Assembly: GCA_017991555.1 (NCBI GenBank) | Contig: JAGOQM010000002.1 | Span: 310,001-374,000, forward strand | Reading direction: 5' to 3' | From: Neisseriaceae bacterium | Lineage (GTDB): Bacteria; Pseudomonadota; Gammaproteobacteria; Burkholderiales; Neisseriaceae | DNA: 64,000 bases | Part shown: positions 27,076-37,002 of the stretch, piece after piece | Numbering within the stretch: the first letter of the stretch is position 1 | Layout: the number at the start of each line of letters is the position of its first letter | The notes under the pieces: generated by a model | Told to the model about the DNA's origin: nothing | The model's database searches: none | Seen by the model: only the letters and a program-made list of their open reading frames with translations | Made by a program: the position numbers and the translations under genes

Positions 27076-28764
27076 TTACTTGGCTTCTTCAGGCTTCCAA
27101 GTATCGCGTAGGGTGACGGTACGGTTAAACACCGGAGCGCCCACCGCATGGTCACGTCGATCGGTGACAAAATAGCCCAAACGTTCAAACTGGTAATGAG
27201 ATTCTGGTGCCAAATCATTCACGATTTGTTCGGCATAACCCTGTACTTCTTGTAACGAATCAGGATTGATGAAGTCGACAAAGTCTAAGTATTCACCGTC
27301 TTCACCGCGAATCGCATCGGGACGCGCTTCGGTAAACAAACGATCGTACAGGCGCACTTTGATCGGTGCGGCATGGGCTTCAGACACCCAGTGAATCACG
27401 CCCTTAACCTTACGGCCTTCTGGTGATTTACCCAAGGTATCGTGGTCGATGCTGCATTTTAATTCGATCACGTTGCCTGCCTCATCCTGCACCACTTCGT
27501 CACACTTAATCACATAGCTGTAACGTAGGCGCACTTCCCCACCAGGGGTTAAACGCTGCCAGCCTTTAGGCGCTTCTAACGCAAAGTCATCGGCTTCGAC
27601 GTATAAGGTTTGGCTAATCGGCACTTCGCGCTCGCCCAAATCTGGACGCTTCGGATGGAAGGGCGCGCTACGCGACTGGGTCATGGCCTCATCGTAGTTG
27701 GTCAATGTCACCTTAATCGGGTTCAACACCGCCATAATACGTGGTGAAGCGCCCTCTAGCTCTTCGCGTACGGCACCTTCTAGAACCGACAGGTCAATGA
27801 TGTTTTCGCTTTTCGAAATGCCGATGCGCTTAGAGAACAGTCGTAGGCCTGCCGGGGTGTAGCCACGACGACGCATGCCAGAAATCGTGGGCATCCGTGG
27901 GTCATCCCAACCGCTGACTTTGTCTTGTACCACCAGCTGTTGCAGCTTACGCTTAGAGGTTACAGAGTACAGCAACTCTAGGCGCGAGAACTCATACTGG
28001 CGCGGATGAGACGGCGTGGCAATGTTGTCCAACACCCAATCATACAAGGGACGGTGGCTTTCAAACTCTAAGGTACACAACGAGTGGGTAATGTGCTCGA
28101 TGGCATCCGAGATGGCATGGGTGTAATCGTACATAGGGTAGATACACCAAGCGTCACCGGTGCGGTGATGGTGCACGCGGCGAATGCGGTAAATCACCGG
28201 ATCACGCAGGTTGACGTTGCCCGACGCCATGTCAATTTTTAAGCGTAGGGTTTTGGTGCCGTCTTCAAATTCGCCCGCACGCATGCGCGTAAACAGGTCT
28301 AAGTTTTCTTCCACCGTGCGGTTGCGGTAAGGGCTTTCTTTGCCTGGCTCGGTCAACGAGCCACGGTAGGCACGCATTTCTTCTGCATTCAACTCGCACA
28401 CAAACGCATGGCCGTCTTGAATCAGCTGTACCGCAAAATCGTATAAGGTTTCGAAGTAGTCAGAGGCAAAGCGAATGTCGCCATCCCACTGAAAGCCCAG
28501 CCACTGAACGTCTTCCTGAATGGCGCGTACAAACTCATCCGATTCTTTTTCCGGATTGGTGTCGTCAAAACGGAGGTTACATTTGCCACCATAAATATGA
28601 GCCAGGCCAAAGTTTAAACAAATACTTTTGGCATGCCCGATGTGCAAATAGCCGTTAGGCTCTGGGGGGAAACGGGTCACGATGCTTGAGTGCTTGCCAC
28701 TCTTTAAATCGTCTTCAATAATGGTACGAATAAAATGATTGTCTGCAAATTGATCTGGATTCAT
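27076..28764 (-). CDS. glnS: Glutaminyl-tRNA synthetase
   Basis: This class I synthetase (562 residues) charges tRNA-Gln. The HIGH motif is in [16 protein letters not shown] and the KMSKS counterpart is GISKSE, as normal for GlnRS. The acceptor-binding domain and the two C-terminal anticodon beta-barrels are present ([26 protein letters not shown]). It reads to the family's usual length. Its presence means the organism can charge tRNA-Gln directly. Confidence 0.97.
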   Translation of the reverse strand: MNPDQFADNHFIRTIIEDDLKSGKHSSIVTRFPPEPNGYLHIGHAKSICLNFGLAHIYGGKCNLRFDDTNPEKESDEFVRAIQEDVQWLGFQWDGDIRFASDYFETLYDFAVQLIQDGHAFVCELNAEEMRAYRGSLTEPGKESPYRNRTVEENLDLFTRMRAGEFEDGTKTLRLKIDMASGNVNLRDPVIYRIRRVHHHRTGDAWCIYPMYDYTHAISDAIEHITHSLCTLEFESHRPLYDWVLDNIATPSHPRQYEFSRLELLYSVTSKRKLQQLVVQDKVSGWDDPRMPTISGMRRRGYTPAGLRLFSKRIGISKSENIIDLSVLEGAVREELEGASPRIMAVLNPIKVTLTNYDEAMTQSRSAPFHPKRPDLGEREVPISQTLYVEADDFALEAPKGWQRLTPGGEVRLRYSYVIKCDEVVQDEAGNVIELKCSIDHDTLGKSPEGRKVKGVIHWVSEAHAAPIKVRLYDRLFTEARPDAIRGEDGEYLDFVDFINPDSLQEVQGYAEQIVNDLAPESHYQFERLGYFVTDRRDHAVGAPVFNRTVTLRDTWKPEEAK

Positions 28765-28971
28765 GGCTCTACTGTCTATTGTCTATGGCGCTAAAGTAAA
28801 TAAGTTATTGTAACCGAGATTAACCAAAATAAGAATGGTTACACGGGGATTAGCCCCCAGAAACGCCCGAACCCTACTAAGCCAGCCTAAGGCCTGCCCT
28901 GCGGAGGAGTCGCCACAAAAAACCATTTGCATGTTAAGCTTGCTTTATCCCTTTTATTGCTAAGGAGTTGT

Positions 28972-29733
28972 ATGAATCACTTGGTTAATTTTCGCGCCAT
29001 TGAAGGCTACCGAGGCCACAATGGCCAACCGCTAAAGCCGCGCACCCTACTGCGCTCGGGCGAACTGTTTGAGCTAGACGCCAACGACAGCCTGAGCTTA
29101 CAAAATGACTATCAGCTACGCACCATCGTGGATTTTCGTGGCCCACAGGAAGTCGAGCGGCGGCCCAACACCCTCATTCCCAATACCCAATACCATCACA
29201 TCGACATCATGAAGGCCTCCGCTGGCCACAGCGCCAGCATGACCGACCTCATGCAAAGCATTACCCATGAGACGGCCCAGCAGGTCATGTTCGACATTTA
29301 CGACACCTTAGTCATCAACCCTGAATCGCAGCGTGGCTATCATGACTTTATCCAGCTATTGCTGGCTCAAAAGGAAGAAGGCGCCGTGCTGTTTCATTGT
29401 TTCGCAGGCAAAGACCGCACCGGCCTGGCTGCGGCCATTGTCTTGCAAATCCTCGGCGTTGCCGAAGCCGACATCATGCACGACTATTTGATCACCAACA
29501 TCCAGCGGCAACAGGCCAACGCCGCCATTGTGGCCGCGGCCAAAAGCAAAGGTATGGACGATGGCCAGCTCAGCGCACTGAGCCAGGTTTTGGCGGTTGA
29601 GGCCGATTATTTAAACCATGCTTTTAACAGCATGCAGCGGCACTATGGCGGCTTTGCCAACTACGTTTTACAGGCATTAAAGCTTAAGCCTGCTGATCTG
29701 GTGGAGTTACGCCGGCGCTACCTCAGCAAATAA
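28972..29733 (+). CDS. Protein tyrosine phosphatase (LipA-like, secreted-phosphatase family)
   Basis: The protein (253 residues) has the P-loop HCFAGKDRTGLAAA, matching the HCxxGKDRTG signature of bacterial tyrosine/phosphoinositide phosphatases such as Listeria LipA. Upstream regions fit too: NFRAIEGYRG, TLLRSGELF and TIVDFRGPQEVERRP (general-acid loop area). ATG 28972 is chosen because AAGGAG lies 4 bases upstream; the frame extends to 28927. No signal peptide is seen from this start. It lies 30 bases before pyk and may be cotranscribed. Confidence 0.85.
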   Translation: MNHLVNFRAIEGYRGHNGQPLKPRTLLRSGELFELDANDSLSLQNDYQLRTIVDFRGPQEVERRPNTLIPNTQYHHIDIMKASAGHSASMTDLMQSITHETAQQVMFDIYDTLVINPESQRGYHDFIQLLLAQKEEGAVLFHCFAGKDRTGLAAAIVLQILGVAEADIMHDYLITNIQRQQANAAIVAAAKSKGMDDGQLSALSQVLAVEADYLNHAFNSMQRHYGGFANYVLQALKLKPADLVELRRRYLSK

Positions 29734-29763
29734 TCTTCCACCGGTTCTTTAAGTGAGTTTCTA

Positions 29764-31176
29764 ATGAGAAAAACCAAAATCGTCTGCACCATTGGCCCCA
29801 AAACGGGCGACGCAGCCACCCTAACGGCACTGTTAAACGCCGGCATGAACGTCATGCGGCTTAACTTTTCCCACGGCACCCAGCCAGAACACCTGGCCCG
29901 CATCCGTACTTTGCGCGAGGTCATGGCCGCCACTGGGCAAGAAGCCGCCATCATGCTGGACAATAAAGGCCCAGAAATTCGCACCATGACGCTGGCCAAC
30001 GATCAGCCCGTGGCCTTGCAGGCAGGCCAACGCTTTAGCCTGTGCACAGACCCCACGGTATTGGGCACACAGGATCGCGTGGCGGTGACCTACCCCGGCC
30101 TAACCGCCGACCTCAAGGTGGGCGACACCGTCTTGATTGACGATGGCCTCATCGAAATGGCGGTGCGAGAGATCAGCGCCACCGAAGTGGGGTGCGAAGT
30201 ACTCAACCCAGGCGTATTGGGCACCTACAAGGGCATTAACCTGCCCAATGTCCGCATCAACTTGCCACCACTGTCCGAAAAAGATCAGGATGACTTACGG
30301 TTTGCCTGCACCCACCAACTCGACTTTGTGGCGGCGTCGTTTGTACGCAATCAGGCCGACATGATCGCGGTGCGCCGTTTTTTAGACCAGCATGGTGGCC
30401 AAGACATTCAAATCATTGCCAAGATTGAAAACCAAGAGGGCCTAAACCAGTTTGACAACATTTTGGCCTTGGCCGATGGCATTATGGTCGCACGTGGCGA
30501 CCTCGGCGTTGAGATTCCGGTTGAAGAGGTTATTTTTGCGCAAAAAATGATGATCGAAAAGTGCAACCGTGCTGGCAAGCTAGTGATCACGGCCACGCAA
30601 ATGCTCGACTCGATGATCAACCACCCGCGCCCGACCCGCGCCGAAGCCGGCGACGTTGCCAACGCCGTCTTGGACGGCACCGATGCGGTCATGCTTTCGG
30701 GTGAAAGCGCCCACGGTAAGTATCCGGTGGCGGCCGTCCACACCATGGCCACCATCAGCGCTTACACCGACGCGCGGATGCCCTGCGCGCTCGACGCCTA
30801 TCGACCTTGCCACACCGACAGCGTCATCGAGGCCGTTTGTTTGGGCGCCGTCGACATCGCCGAAAAAATCAATGCCCCCCTCATCGTGGTCGCCACGCTC
30901 AGCGGCAAGTCGGCACGCGCCTTGCGTCAGCATTTTCCCCGCGCCCACATTTTGGCCCTCACCACCTCGCCTCAGATCGCCAGACAGCTACTGCTGTGTC
31001 GTGGCGTCACGCCTAAACTGGTCAAGCCCTTTGCCTCTACCGATGATTTTTATCGCGTGGCCAAAGCGGCCGCGCTGGCCAGCGGCCTGGCCCAAAGCGG
31101 CAACAACGTGGTGCTGGTCTCGAGCGCTTTGGTGCATCAAGACGACACCTACACCTCATCGGTTCATCCGCTTTAA
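29764..31176 (+). CDS. pyk: Pyruvate kinase
   Basis: The enzyme (470 residues) converts phosphoenolpyruvate and ADP to pyruvate and ATP. The N-terminus has [13 protein letters not shown] and [13 protein letters not shown]; the active-site signature is [11 protein letters not shown], then [12 protein letters not shown] and the [10 protein letters not shown] loop. The C-terminal domain (about 345-470) is the allosteric region. The length fits the shorter PykF-type enzyme. The stop lies 12 bases from the convergent permease gene. Confidence 0.97.
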   Translation: MRKTKIVCTIGPKTGDAATLTALLNAGMNVMRLNFSHGTQPEHLARIRTLREVMAATGQEAAIMLDNKGPEIRTMTLANDQPVALQAGQRFSLCTDPTVLGTQDRVAVTYPGLTADLKVGDTVLIDDGLIEMAVREISATEVGCEVLNPGVLGTYKGINLPNVRINLPPLSEKDQDDLRFACTHQLDFVAASFVRNQADMIAVRRFLDQHGGQDIQIIAKIENQEGLNQFDNILALADGIMVARGDLGVEIPVEEVIFAQKMMIEKCNRAGKLVITATQMLDSMINHPRPTRAEAGDVANAVLDGTDAVMLSGESAHGKYPVAAVHTMATISAYTDARMPCALDAYRPCHTDSVIEAVCLGAVDIAEKINAPLIVVATLSGKSARALRQHFPRAHILALTTSPQIARQLLLCRGVTPKLVKPFASTDDFYRVAKAAALASGLAQSGNNVVLVSSALVHQDDTYTSSVHPL

Positions 31177-31188
31177 ATGTCACGCCGC

Positions 31189-32493
31189 CTAGGGCGGCGG
31201 CTCTTCTTTAGTGGCCTCGGCTTGATCGGCCCAGGCCTTATCCTGTGGCCGCGTGACGCCCCAAGCCGAAGCGGCCCAAGCCAAAGCCAGGAACGCCCCC
31301 ACCACTGGGGCCAAGGCGCTGCCAAAGAGCGCATCCGCAGCCGACTTCAGCCAACCACTGACCGCATCGGCCCCTCGGTACACCGCCGTGTCGATGGCAT
31401 TTTTAGCCTTATACTTCGCCTCAACCGGTACTAGGGTAAACAGCATTTCCCGCCCAGGTCGAACCAAGGCATACTCGCCCACGCGCCGCGCCACCATCAC
31501 CACCACAAACACCATGAACACCGGCGCCACGGCCAACAGCACAAAGCCCAGCACCATCAATATGGGCACGCTTAACAACAGCGCCCTGAGGCCAAAAAAT
31601 GCCGCAATTCTGGCGGTTAAAAAACACTGAATCAGCAGCGACAGCCCCTGCACCACCATGTCAATGAGGGCAAAGAACTGGGTTTGGGCCAGACGATCAT
31701 CAAAATACGCCGCCACCCACCGAGCCTGCTCAAAGTACAAAAACGTATTTACGCTGGCCAACAGCATGACAAACACCGCAATGCCCAATAATAAGGGGGA
31801 GCGCCACAACAGCCGCACGCCAGCCAACGCGCCGCCGCCCAAGGCGCGCTGCCGATCTTCGGCCTGGGGCAAAGGCGCGCGCTTGGCCAAGCCTTCGCGC
31901 CAGCGCTGTAGGGCTTCCAAGAAAGCCACCGCCAACAACAGCCACAGCCCCGCCAACACCATCAAGCCAAAATGGCCGAAAGGCTGCACCAGCATGGCCG
32001 CTAAGGCTGGCCCAAATAAGCCGCCAAGGCTTGCCCCTGCCGCCATCAGCGCAAAAGCGCGCTTCGATTGCGCGGTCGAAAACACATCGGCCAACACGCT
32101 CCACACCAAGGAAATCGCCGTCAGGTTGAAGACCGACAGCCACACAAAGAAGATTCTGGCCAACCACACCGACTCGGCCCAATACATAAACGCCACCGCA
32201 AAACCAACCATATTGCTGGCAAAAAACACCAGCACATAGTGGCCCAAATAGCGTCGACGGCCGTGTGCCATCACCCAGCCCACCACCGGCAAAATCAGCA
32301 AAGTGGTGACAAAGGTGGCCGTAAACAGCCATTGCAGCTGCGACACCCCGCCCACAACACCCATGGTTTCACGCACCGGCCGCAGCATAAAGTAGGCGGT
32401 AAACAGGCTGAATAAAACCAAAAAACCCAACAACACCCCTCGGGCTTCGGCGGCTTCAATCTTGCACCAGCGGCCCAACCATTGCAGCCCCAT
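31189..32493 (-). CDS. MFS/Npt1-Npt2-like permease
   Basis: The 434-residue protein has about 12 membrane segments. Its N-terminal region (YFMLRPVRETMGVVGG, LQWLFTATFVTTLL) is the conserved start of proteobacterial permeases commonly labelled NTP/NDP-exchange-like (Npt1/Npt2 family). In free-living bacteria these are not proven nucleotide exchangers and the substrate is unknown. The later EYALVRPGREMLFTLVPVEAKYKAKN motif is also family-specific. It is convergent with pyk and appears to be a single gene. Confidence 0.8.
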   Translation of the reverse strand: MGLQWLGRWCKIEAAEARGVLLGFLVLFSLFTAYFMLRPVRETMGVVGGVSQLQWLFTATFVTTLLILPVVGWVMAHGRRRYLGHYVLVFFASNMVGFAVAFMYWAESVWLARIFFVWLSVFNLTAISLVWSVLADVFSTAQSKRAFALMAAGASLGGLFGPALAAMLVQPFGHFGLMVLAGLWLLLAVAFLEALQRWREGLAKRAPLPQAEDRQRALGGGALAGVRLLWRSPLLLGIAVFVMLLASVNTFLYFEQARWVAAYFDDRLAQTQFFALIDMVVQGLSLLIQCFLTARIAAFFGLRALLLSVPILMVLGFVLLAVAPVFMVFVVVMVARRVGEYALVRPGREMLFTLVPVEAKYKAKNAIDTAVYRGADAVSGWLKSAADALFGSALAPVVGAFLALAWAASAWGVTRPQDKAWADQAEATKEEPPP

Positions 32494-32612
32494 CTAGGCG
32501 TACGGCCTCATGGCCCAACGGGGCTTACAGCACCATGCGTAGACCGTTTTTTTTGAATGCCCCCAGTTCTTGAACCGAGCCATGCACCAGCCTTCATTTT
32601 GGGTCATGGCTT

Positions 32613-33563
32613 TCACACCGGTAAAGTCGGCATGGCGACACCAGAAATGCGCTCACAGGCCGCCAGCAAACGCTCTTGCGCGGGCACATCCCGTACGTCA
32701 GGATTCAGCACCCCCGCAGCCATATGATAGAAATAGGCGCCGCTTACCATGGCCTCTGGCTCATCGCTAGACGCCAGCCAGACCTGGGTTAAATGTGACT
32801 GCGACAAATCATCAGATGCGCCAGCACCCCCTAGCGCCGTAGGCACCCAGCCCGGATTAACCGCCGTGGTTAACACCTGGGGCCAGCGCCGCGCCATGGC
32901 AAACGCCAGCATGGTGTCGTGTAATTTACTTTCGTTATAGGCCTGCTGCCCACTCCACGCCCGGCGCGTCCACAACAAATCATCCAAGCTGGTGTTGGCG
33001 CGGGCATTGCGATGGGCCTGAGAACTTAAATATTGTTGTCGCTTGGGTGGCAGCAACAGCGCCGTCAATACGTAGGGCGCCAGCGTGTTAATGGCAAAAA
33101 CGTGCGGTAAGTCATCTTCGGTGAGCAGCCGCTGTGGCTCCTGATAGCCCACCGCGGCATTGTGAATAATCACGTCAAACGCGCCACTGGCATTGGCCTC
33201 TAGCGCCATCGCCCGCAGCTGGCTGAGGCTACCAAAGTCTGCCACTAGGCCACCTTCGGCACCGGGCAGCCGCGTACGGGCCGCCTGCATGCTTTGTTGG
33301 CTTCGTCCATGCAACACCACCCGATGGCCTTGTGCCAACAGCAGTTCGGCGGTCATAAAGCCAATGCCGGCGGTAGAGCCGGTAATTAATATTCGCCGCC
33401 CTTGACCGACGGTTGACTCAGGCGGTGCTTCACTGGCGGCAGCGGCGGTGCCGTTACCGAAGGCAAAATGATTGATGAGTGCTGCAGAACCGGCGACGCC
33501 CAATAGGCTCGCCAACAGTTGACGCCGGCTAATTCCTCGGCTTAAAAAACGTGAACGAGACAT
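32613..33563 (-). CDS. Short-chain dehydrogenase with a Tat-type signal sequence
   Basis: The 316-residue protein begins with a twin-arginine-like leader (GISRRQLLASLLGVAGSAAL) reaching about residue 40. A Rossmann SDR domain follows: cofactor motif TGSTAGIGFMT, NNAG counterpart HNAAVG, and catalytic YNESK (Y-x3-K). It resembles the retinol-dehydrogenase-like SDRs. Export of an NAD(P)-dependent enzyme is unusual; the leader may be a membrane anchor or the cofactor may be loaded before Tat export. Neighbours suggest no pathway. A 9-bp inverted repeat lies upstream (33599-33637). Confidence 0.8.
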   Translation of the reverse strand: MSRSRFLSRGISRRQLLASLLGVAGSAALINHFAFGNGTAAAASEAPPESTVGQGRRILITGSTAGIGFMTAELLLAQGHRVVLHGRSQQSMQAARTRLPGAEGGLVADFGSLSQLRAMALEANASGAFDVIIHNAAVGYQEPQRLLTEDDLPHVFAINTLAPYVLTALLLPPKRQQYLSSQAHRNARANTSLDDLLWTRRAWSGQQAYNESKLHDTMLAFAMARRWPQVLTTAVNPGWVPTALGGAGASDDLSQSHLTQVWLASSDEPEAMVSGAYFYHMAAGVLNPDVRDVPAQERLLAACERISGVAMPTLPV

Positions 33564-34031
33564 AAAAACCCTTTATCTAAGTACGTTAGGTGAAAACAAT
33601 TTCTAAGAAAAACCAGCACCAGCGCATGCTTAGAAATGATTCAGCCAAACCGATAAAAGTGGCCATAGGCCCTTTATGCCAAAAATGAATGATGACAATA
33701 GCATTGATGTAACTAAACCACAATCTTTACCGCCAAATAATGGGCACGACGGCGTGAATGACCGCAGACAAATCAATAAAAAAGGCCCGTAAAACATCAA
33801 AAACCACCCTCTTTTGCGGTGGCTCAAATAAAACCCATTCTTATTTGCAAATTAACTGATTAAACGATATGTTAATCATTAATTCATTAAACTCTGTTTT
33901 AATCAAAACGCCCCGCTTTGAATGAATGCATCTTTCATTCGGCTGCCGTGACGTCGGTTCCAAACCACCTCGCGCGCGCCTTAATACACCCTGTATTTAT
34001 CTTTAAATCACCCCTAATAGGAGACAATACT
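33564..34031. other. Intergenic region between divergent SDR genes
   Basis: No gene is supported (a 65-codon frame at 33630-33827 lacks a ribosome-binding site). ATTTCTAAG (33599-33607) and CTTAGAAAT (33629-33637) are exact inverted repeats 21 bases apart, close to the Tat-SDR start. Around 33850-33900 the sequence has repeated TTAAT/ATTAA blocks that may hold regulator sites for the acetoin reductase gene. Confidence 0.45.
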
Positions 34032-34808
34032 ATGAGTCAACAAAAAGTAGCGGTCATTACCGGTTCTGGCGACGGCCTAGGCAAAGGCATTGCGGCACGA
34101 TTGGCCAAAGACGGATTTAAAATTGTGTTGTCTGACATCAACGCCGACACCCTAGCCAAAACCGAACAGGCCTTTAAAGACGAAGGCCATGCCGTCACGA
34201 GCTTTGTCGGCGACGTGTCGAAACAGGCGGACCAACAAGCATTGGTCCAAAAAGCCGTGGCTGAATTTGGGCGCTTGGACGTATTCATCAACAACGCCGG
34301 CATCGAAGAAGTCGAACCCATTTTAGGCATTACCCCTAAAAGCCTAGACACCATTTTTAACATCAACGTTTTTGGCGTGGTTTATGGCATTCAGGCCGCC
34401 GCCGAACAAATGATCAAGCAAGGACACGGCGGTAAAATCATCAACGCCTGTAGCATTGCAGGACATGAATCTTACGAACTGCTGGGCGCCTATTCGGCCT
34501 CCAAACACGCCGTGCGCTCGTTCACCCAATCTGCGGCGAAAGAGCTGGCACAGCACCAGATTACCGTGAATGCCTACTGCCCTGGCGTGGCCCCGACCAA
34601 AATGTGGGACCGCATTGACGAGGGCATGATGAAGCACATGGGCACCAAAAAAGGGGAGTCATTTAAACAATACTCTGGTGCCATCCTACTGGGCCGTCCG
34701 CAGCAGCCTGAAGACGTGGCCAACCTGGTGTCGTTCTTGGCCTCAGAAGGCGCCGACTACATTACCGGCCAGTCCATCCTAACCGACGGCGGCTTAGTCT
34801 TCCGTTAA
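34032..34808 (+). CDS. budC: Acetoin (diacetyl) reductase / 2,3-butanediol dehydrogenase
   Basis: This SDR (258 residues) closely resembles Klebsiella BudC, which reduces diacetyl and acetoin with NADH. The cofactor motif is [12 protein letters not shown], followed by [35 protein letters not shown] (S and Y-x3-K sites: YSASK) and the end [14 protein letters not shown]. The start is ATG 34032 with AGGAG 8 bases upstream; the frame extends to 33918, but the family begins here. It stands alone; alsS/budB and budA are not in the window. BudC identity is likely, stereospecificity unknown. Confidence 0.85.
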   Translation: MSQQKVAVITGSGDGLGKGIAARLAKDGFKIVLSDINADTLAKTEQAFKDEGHAVTSFVGDVSKQADQQALVQKAVAEFGRLDVFINNAGIEEVEPILGITPKSLDTIFNINVFGVVYGIQAAAEQMIKQGHGGKIINACSIAGHESYELLGAYSASKHAVRSFTQSAAKELAQHQITVNAYCPGVAPTKMWDRIDEGMMKHMGTKKGESFKQYSGAILLGRPQQPEDVANLVSFLASEGADYITGQSILTDGGLVFR

Positions 34809-34830
34809 ACCCTAACGGCGACCCCTGCAC

Positions 34831-34880
34831 GGGGCCAGCAACAGCGTCCAGCCTACTGGCGCTTTTGCTGGCCCTGTTTT
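34831..34880 (+). terminator. Nested-hairpin terminator after budC
   Basis: GGGCCAGCAA (34832-34841) pairs with TTGCTGGCCC (34865-34874). Inside it AGCG-T-CCAG pairs with CTGGCGCT. TGTTTT follows. Confidence 0.7.
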
Positions 34881-34917
34881 ACTATATAAGGCTTATTTAC
34901 CTCAGCATGGCAACGAC

Positions 34918-35244
34918 ATGGCACAAGATTATTCACAATTGGTCTACAGTACTGAAGCGGGCAGAATCACCCCCGAAACGCCGCCGGCACCGCGCCCGCA
35001 AGGGGATGGCATCGTGCGTATTCAGCGTCAAACCAGCGGTCGTAAAGGCAAGGCCGTGTGCGTCATCAGCGGCCTCGACTTGGACGATGCGGGCTTGGCC
35101 ACTTTGGCGGCAGAACTCAAGAAAAAATGTGGCTGTGGTGGCGCCGTTAAAGAAGGCATGATTGAGATTCAGGGCGACAAGCGCGACCTATTAAAAACGC
35201 TGTTAGAAGCCAAGGGCATGAAGGTCAGACTGGCCGGCGGCTAA
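34918..35244 (+). CDS. yciH: SUI1/eIF1-like protein YciH
   Basis: This 108-residue protein has the SUI1 fold, the bacterial counterpart of eIF1. The N-terminus is an extended YciH leader (YSTEAGRITPE). The core has IVRIQRQTSGRKGKAVCVISGLDL, then LKKKCGCGGAVKEG and the IEIQGDKRDLLKTLLEAKGMKV end. In E. coli YciH can act on initiation-complex fidelity in vitro; a physiological role is not settled. It is monocistronic between two terminators. Confidence 0.94.
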   Translation: MAQDYSQLVYSTEAGRITPETPPAPRPQGDGIVRIQRQTSGRKGKAVCVISGLDLDDAGLATLAAELKKKCGCGGAVKEGMIEIQGDKRDLLKTLLEAKGMKVRLAGG

Positions 35245-35271
35245 GCCTAGCCATGTCCCCTGATGCTGCTC

Positions 35272-35302
35272 ACGCTGCTGGCCCTCCAAGCAGCGTTTTT
35301 TT
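35272..35302 (+). terminator. Terminator after yciH
   Basis: ACGCTGCT (35272-35279) pairs with AGCAGCGT (35289-35296) around a 9-base loop; a run of T follows. Confidence 0.85.
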
Positions 35303-35313
35303 ATGTCTTGGGG

Positions 35314-35850
35314 TTAAAACACCGCATCATTTGCCACCACGCCCCGAGCAAACGCCGGGGTTAAGGTTTCGTTGTAGCAGGCAATCAGGTGCTTCGCCCT
35401 GCCCGCGGCCGTGTCTAAACAGGTGTGGGCATCCAGCACCAACACTGGCTTAAAGCCGACTTCATGAGCCACGCGGCAGGTGCTGTCTACGCCGGACTGA
35501 ACGTTCATGCCGGCCAACACCACGGTGTCTACCCCCAGCGCAATGAGCCTGGCCTGTAATTCGGTCCCATCAAAACAGCTGGCCTGATTTTTTTGCAGCA
35601 GGGTGTCGCCCTCTGCCCACTCCAGACCGGCCGCCAATCGCCAGCCAGCGCTGTCGGCAGCCACTGGCGAGCCCTCTGGCCCAGTGTGCTGGCTAAAGAA
35701 AATCGGTACCGAAGCCATACGCGCCTGGCGAATCACCAAGTTAATGTTGGTCAGCACTTGGTCTTTTAAATAAGGGGCCTCTGGGCCATTCAAAAAGCCT
35801 TCCTGCACGTCGATGATGAGCAAGGCGTTTTTTTGGGGGGTCAGAATCAT
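35314..35850 (-). CDS. Isochorismatase-fold (cysteine hydrolase) protein lacking the nucleophile cysteine
   Basis: The 178-residue protein has the isochorismatase-like fold: LLIIDVQEGF with D14, LLQKNQASCFDGTEL with K87, and the loop VVLAGMNVQSGVDSTCRVAHE. In the family this loop normally reads as G-x-x-T-x-x-C-V-x-x-T; here residue 120 at the cysteine position is Gly, and a Cys occurs five residues later (C125). Amidase activity of the usual kind is therefore doubtful, as in the true isochorismatases, which also lack the Cys. Its leader carries a terminator-like hairpin and a second hairpin over the ribosome-binding site. Confidence 0.8.
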   Translation of the reverse strand: MILTPQKNALLIIDVQEGFLNGPEAPYLKDQVLTNINLVIRQARMASVPIFFSQHTGPEGSPVAADSAGWRLAAGLEWAEGDTLLQKNQASCFDGTELQARLIALGVDTVVLAGMNVQSGVDSTCRVAHEVGFKPVLVLDAHTCLDTAAGRAKHLIACYNETLTPAFARGVVANDAVF

Positions 35851-35855
35851 GTTTT

Positions 35856-35912
35856 ATGCCTTTGGTTGGGACCAAACTCAGGCATAAAAAAACCGCCTTA
35901 GCTTGGCGGGTT
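35856..35912 (-). promoter_or_regulatory. Terminator-like hairpin plus hairpin over the ribosome-binding site, leader of the isochorismatase-fold gene
   Basis: In the minus-strand transcript CCGCC/GGCGG (35905-35909 with 35893-35897) is followed by seven T residues, an intrinsic-terminator shape 36 bases before the gene start. Immediately after it, TTTGGT/ACCAAA inside ATGCC/GGCAT (35856-35885) covers the AAAGG ribosome-binding site before ATG 35850. pdxH, the only upstream gene on this strand, already has its own terminator, so this pair may be an attenuation device. Confidence 0.5.
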
Positions 35913-36164
35913 AGTGAACTTTAAGTGTTATTTAATCATGCATGACGATGATCCACACCTCCCCAGCCAGTCGAAACGGGGCATGGTCATGGTTGGGGTC
36001 ATCGTGTGTAAGCGCATGCTGTTAATGTACCCGCCCTATTGTTGTCTGGTCAAGCCTTTACTTGATGGCTCATCTTTACCGGCTGGGCAATCGCCAGCGC
36101 GCCGACTAAGGCTGAGCCCATCATGCTTTTTTATCTCAGGCATTAGATTAAAGGCGCCCAGCAC
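35913..36164. other. Leader-length region upstream of the isochorismatase-fold gene
   Basis: No certain gene. A 35-codon minus-strand frame (36036-36143, starting MPEIKKHDGLSL) has no ribosome-binding site. If transcribed, the region would be a leader of up to about 300 bases for the gene at 35850. I recognise no known riboswitch core. Confidence 0.35.
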
Positions 36165-36193
36165 AAAGGCCACGACAGTTTGTCGTGGCCTTT
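36165..36193. terminator. Terminator of pdxH
   Basis: AAAGGCCACGACA (36165-36177) and TGTCGTGGCCTTT (36181-36193) form a perfect 13-bp stem with a GTT loop, with A and T tracts on both sides. Confidence 0.85.
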
Positions 36194-36213
36194 TTCAACC
36201 CACACGGTTTGAA

Positions 36214-36858
36214 TCAAGGCGCCAAACGTTCTTTGTCCCACGCTTGCTCGTCTTGGTTTAATAAATACACCACTCGGTCATGTAGGCGGCTTGGGCGGCC
36301 TTGCCAAAACTCAACCCGATCGGGCGTGAGCACATAGCCACCCCAGTGCGGCGGACGCGGCACCGACAGTGGATGCTTCAAACCAAACTGAGCGGCACGG
36401 GTCACCAACACCGACTTACCAATGATGGTTTTGCTCTGCTCGCTGGCCCAAGCACCGACCCTAGAGGCATACGGCCGTGAGGCAAAATAGTCATCCGAAA
36501 CCGCATCGCTGGCCTTCGTCACCCGCCCTTCAATGCGTACAGAACGCTCTAACTCTGGCCAAAAAAAGGTGAGTGCCGCAAACGGATGAGCCGACAAAGC
36601 CTGGCCTTTACGGCTTTCATAGTTGGTAAAGAACACAAAGCCGCCGTTGGCCACCTCTTTGAGCAACACCATCCGCGCTGTGGGTCGGCCACTGGCATCC
36701 ACGGTGGCCAAGTTCATGGCCGTAGGCTCATTCACTTCGGCGTTCATGGCTTCTTTTAACCACACTTCAAACTGACTCACTGGCGAAGGCAAACACTCTT
36801 TAATCGACAGTTCTTTTTTGGCGTAATCCTGCCTGATATTGTGTAAATCCAAACTCAT
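36214..36858 (-). CDS. pdxH: Pyridoxine/pyridoxamine 5'-phosphate oxidase
   Basis: This FMN enzyme (214 residues) makes pyridoxal 5'-phosphate. It has the family N-terminus ([15 protein letters not shown]), the FMN-binding [12 protein letters not shown] and [16 protein letters not shown], and the C-terminal signature region with [19 protein letters not shown] 36858 is preferred because GGGAG is 6 bases upstream; the frame extends to 36888. It is divergent from hemA. Confidence 0.96.
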   Translation of the reverse strand: MSLDLHNIRQDYAKKELSIKECLPSPVSQFEVWLKEAMNAEVNEPTAMNLATVDASGRPTARMVLLKEVANGGFVFFTNYESRKGQALSAHPFAALTFFWPELERSVRIEGRVTKASDAVSDDYFASRPYASRVGAWASEQSKTIIGKSVLVTRAAQFGLKHPLSVPRPPHWGGYVLTPDRVEFWQGRPSRLHDRVVYLLNQDEQAWDKERLAP

Positions 36859-36942
36859 TCTCTGCTCCCGTAAAGCGATTAGTGGCAATAATATACCCTG
36901 TTTTGGGCCCTTTGATCGGCCTTTTTTAACCCTTGCGTTGGC

Positions 36943-36972
36943 TTTGTTTTCTTGTCATTTTTGGCGTATAAT
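36943..36972 (+). promoter_or_regulatory. hemA promoter candidate
   Basis: A perfect TATAAT lies at 36967-36972, 30 bases before the hemA ATG. A weak -35 (TTTGTT, 36943-36948) is 18 bases upstream. Another TTGTCA at 36952 is too close for normal spacing. Confidence 0.55.
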
Positions 36973-37002
36973 ACCGTGTTTTATATTGAAACTTGACCCG
37001 AT

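Noticed and set aside
33630..33827. 65-codon minus-strand frame as a gene
   Set aside because: There is no ribosome-binding site and no family resemblance, and the region is AT-rich intergenic DNA.
36036..36143. 35-codon minus-strand ORF in the isochorismatase-fold leader
   Set aside because: It has no ribosome-binding site or conservation evidence, so it is mentioned only as part of the region.
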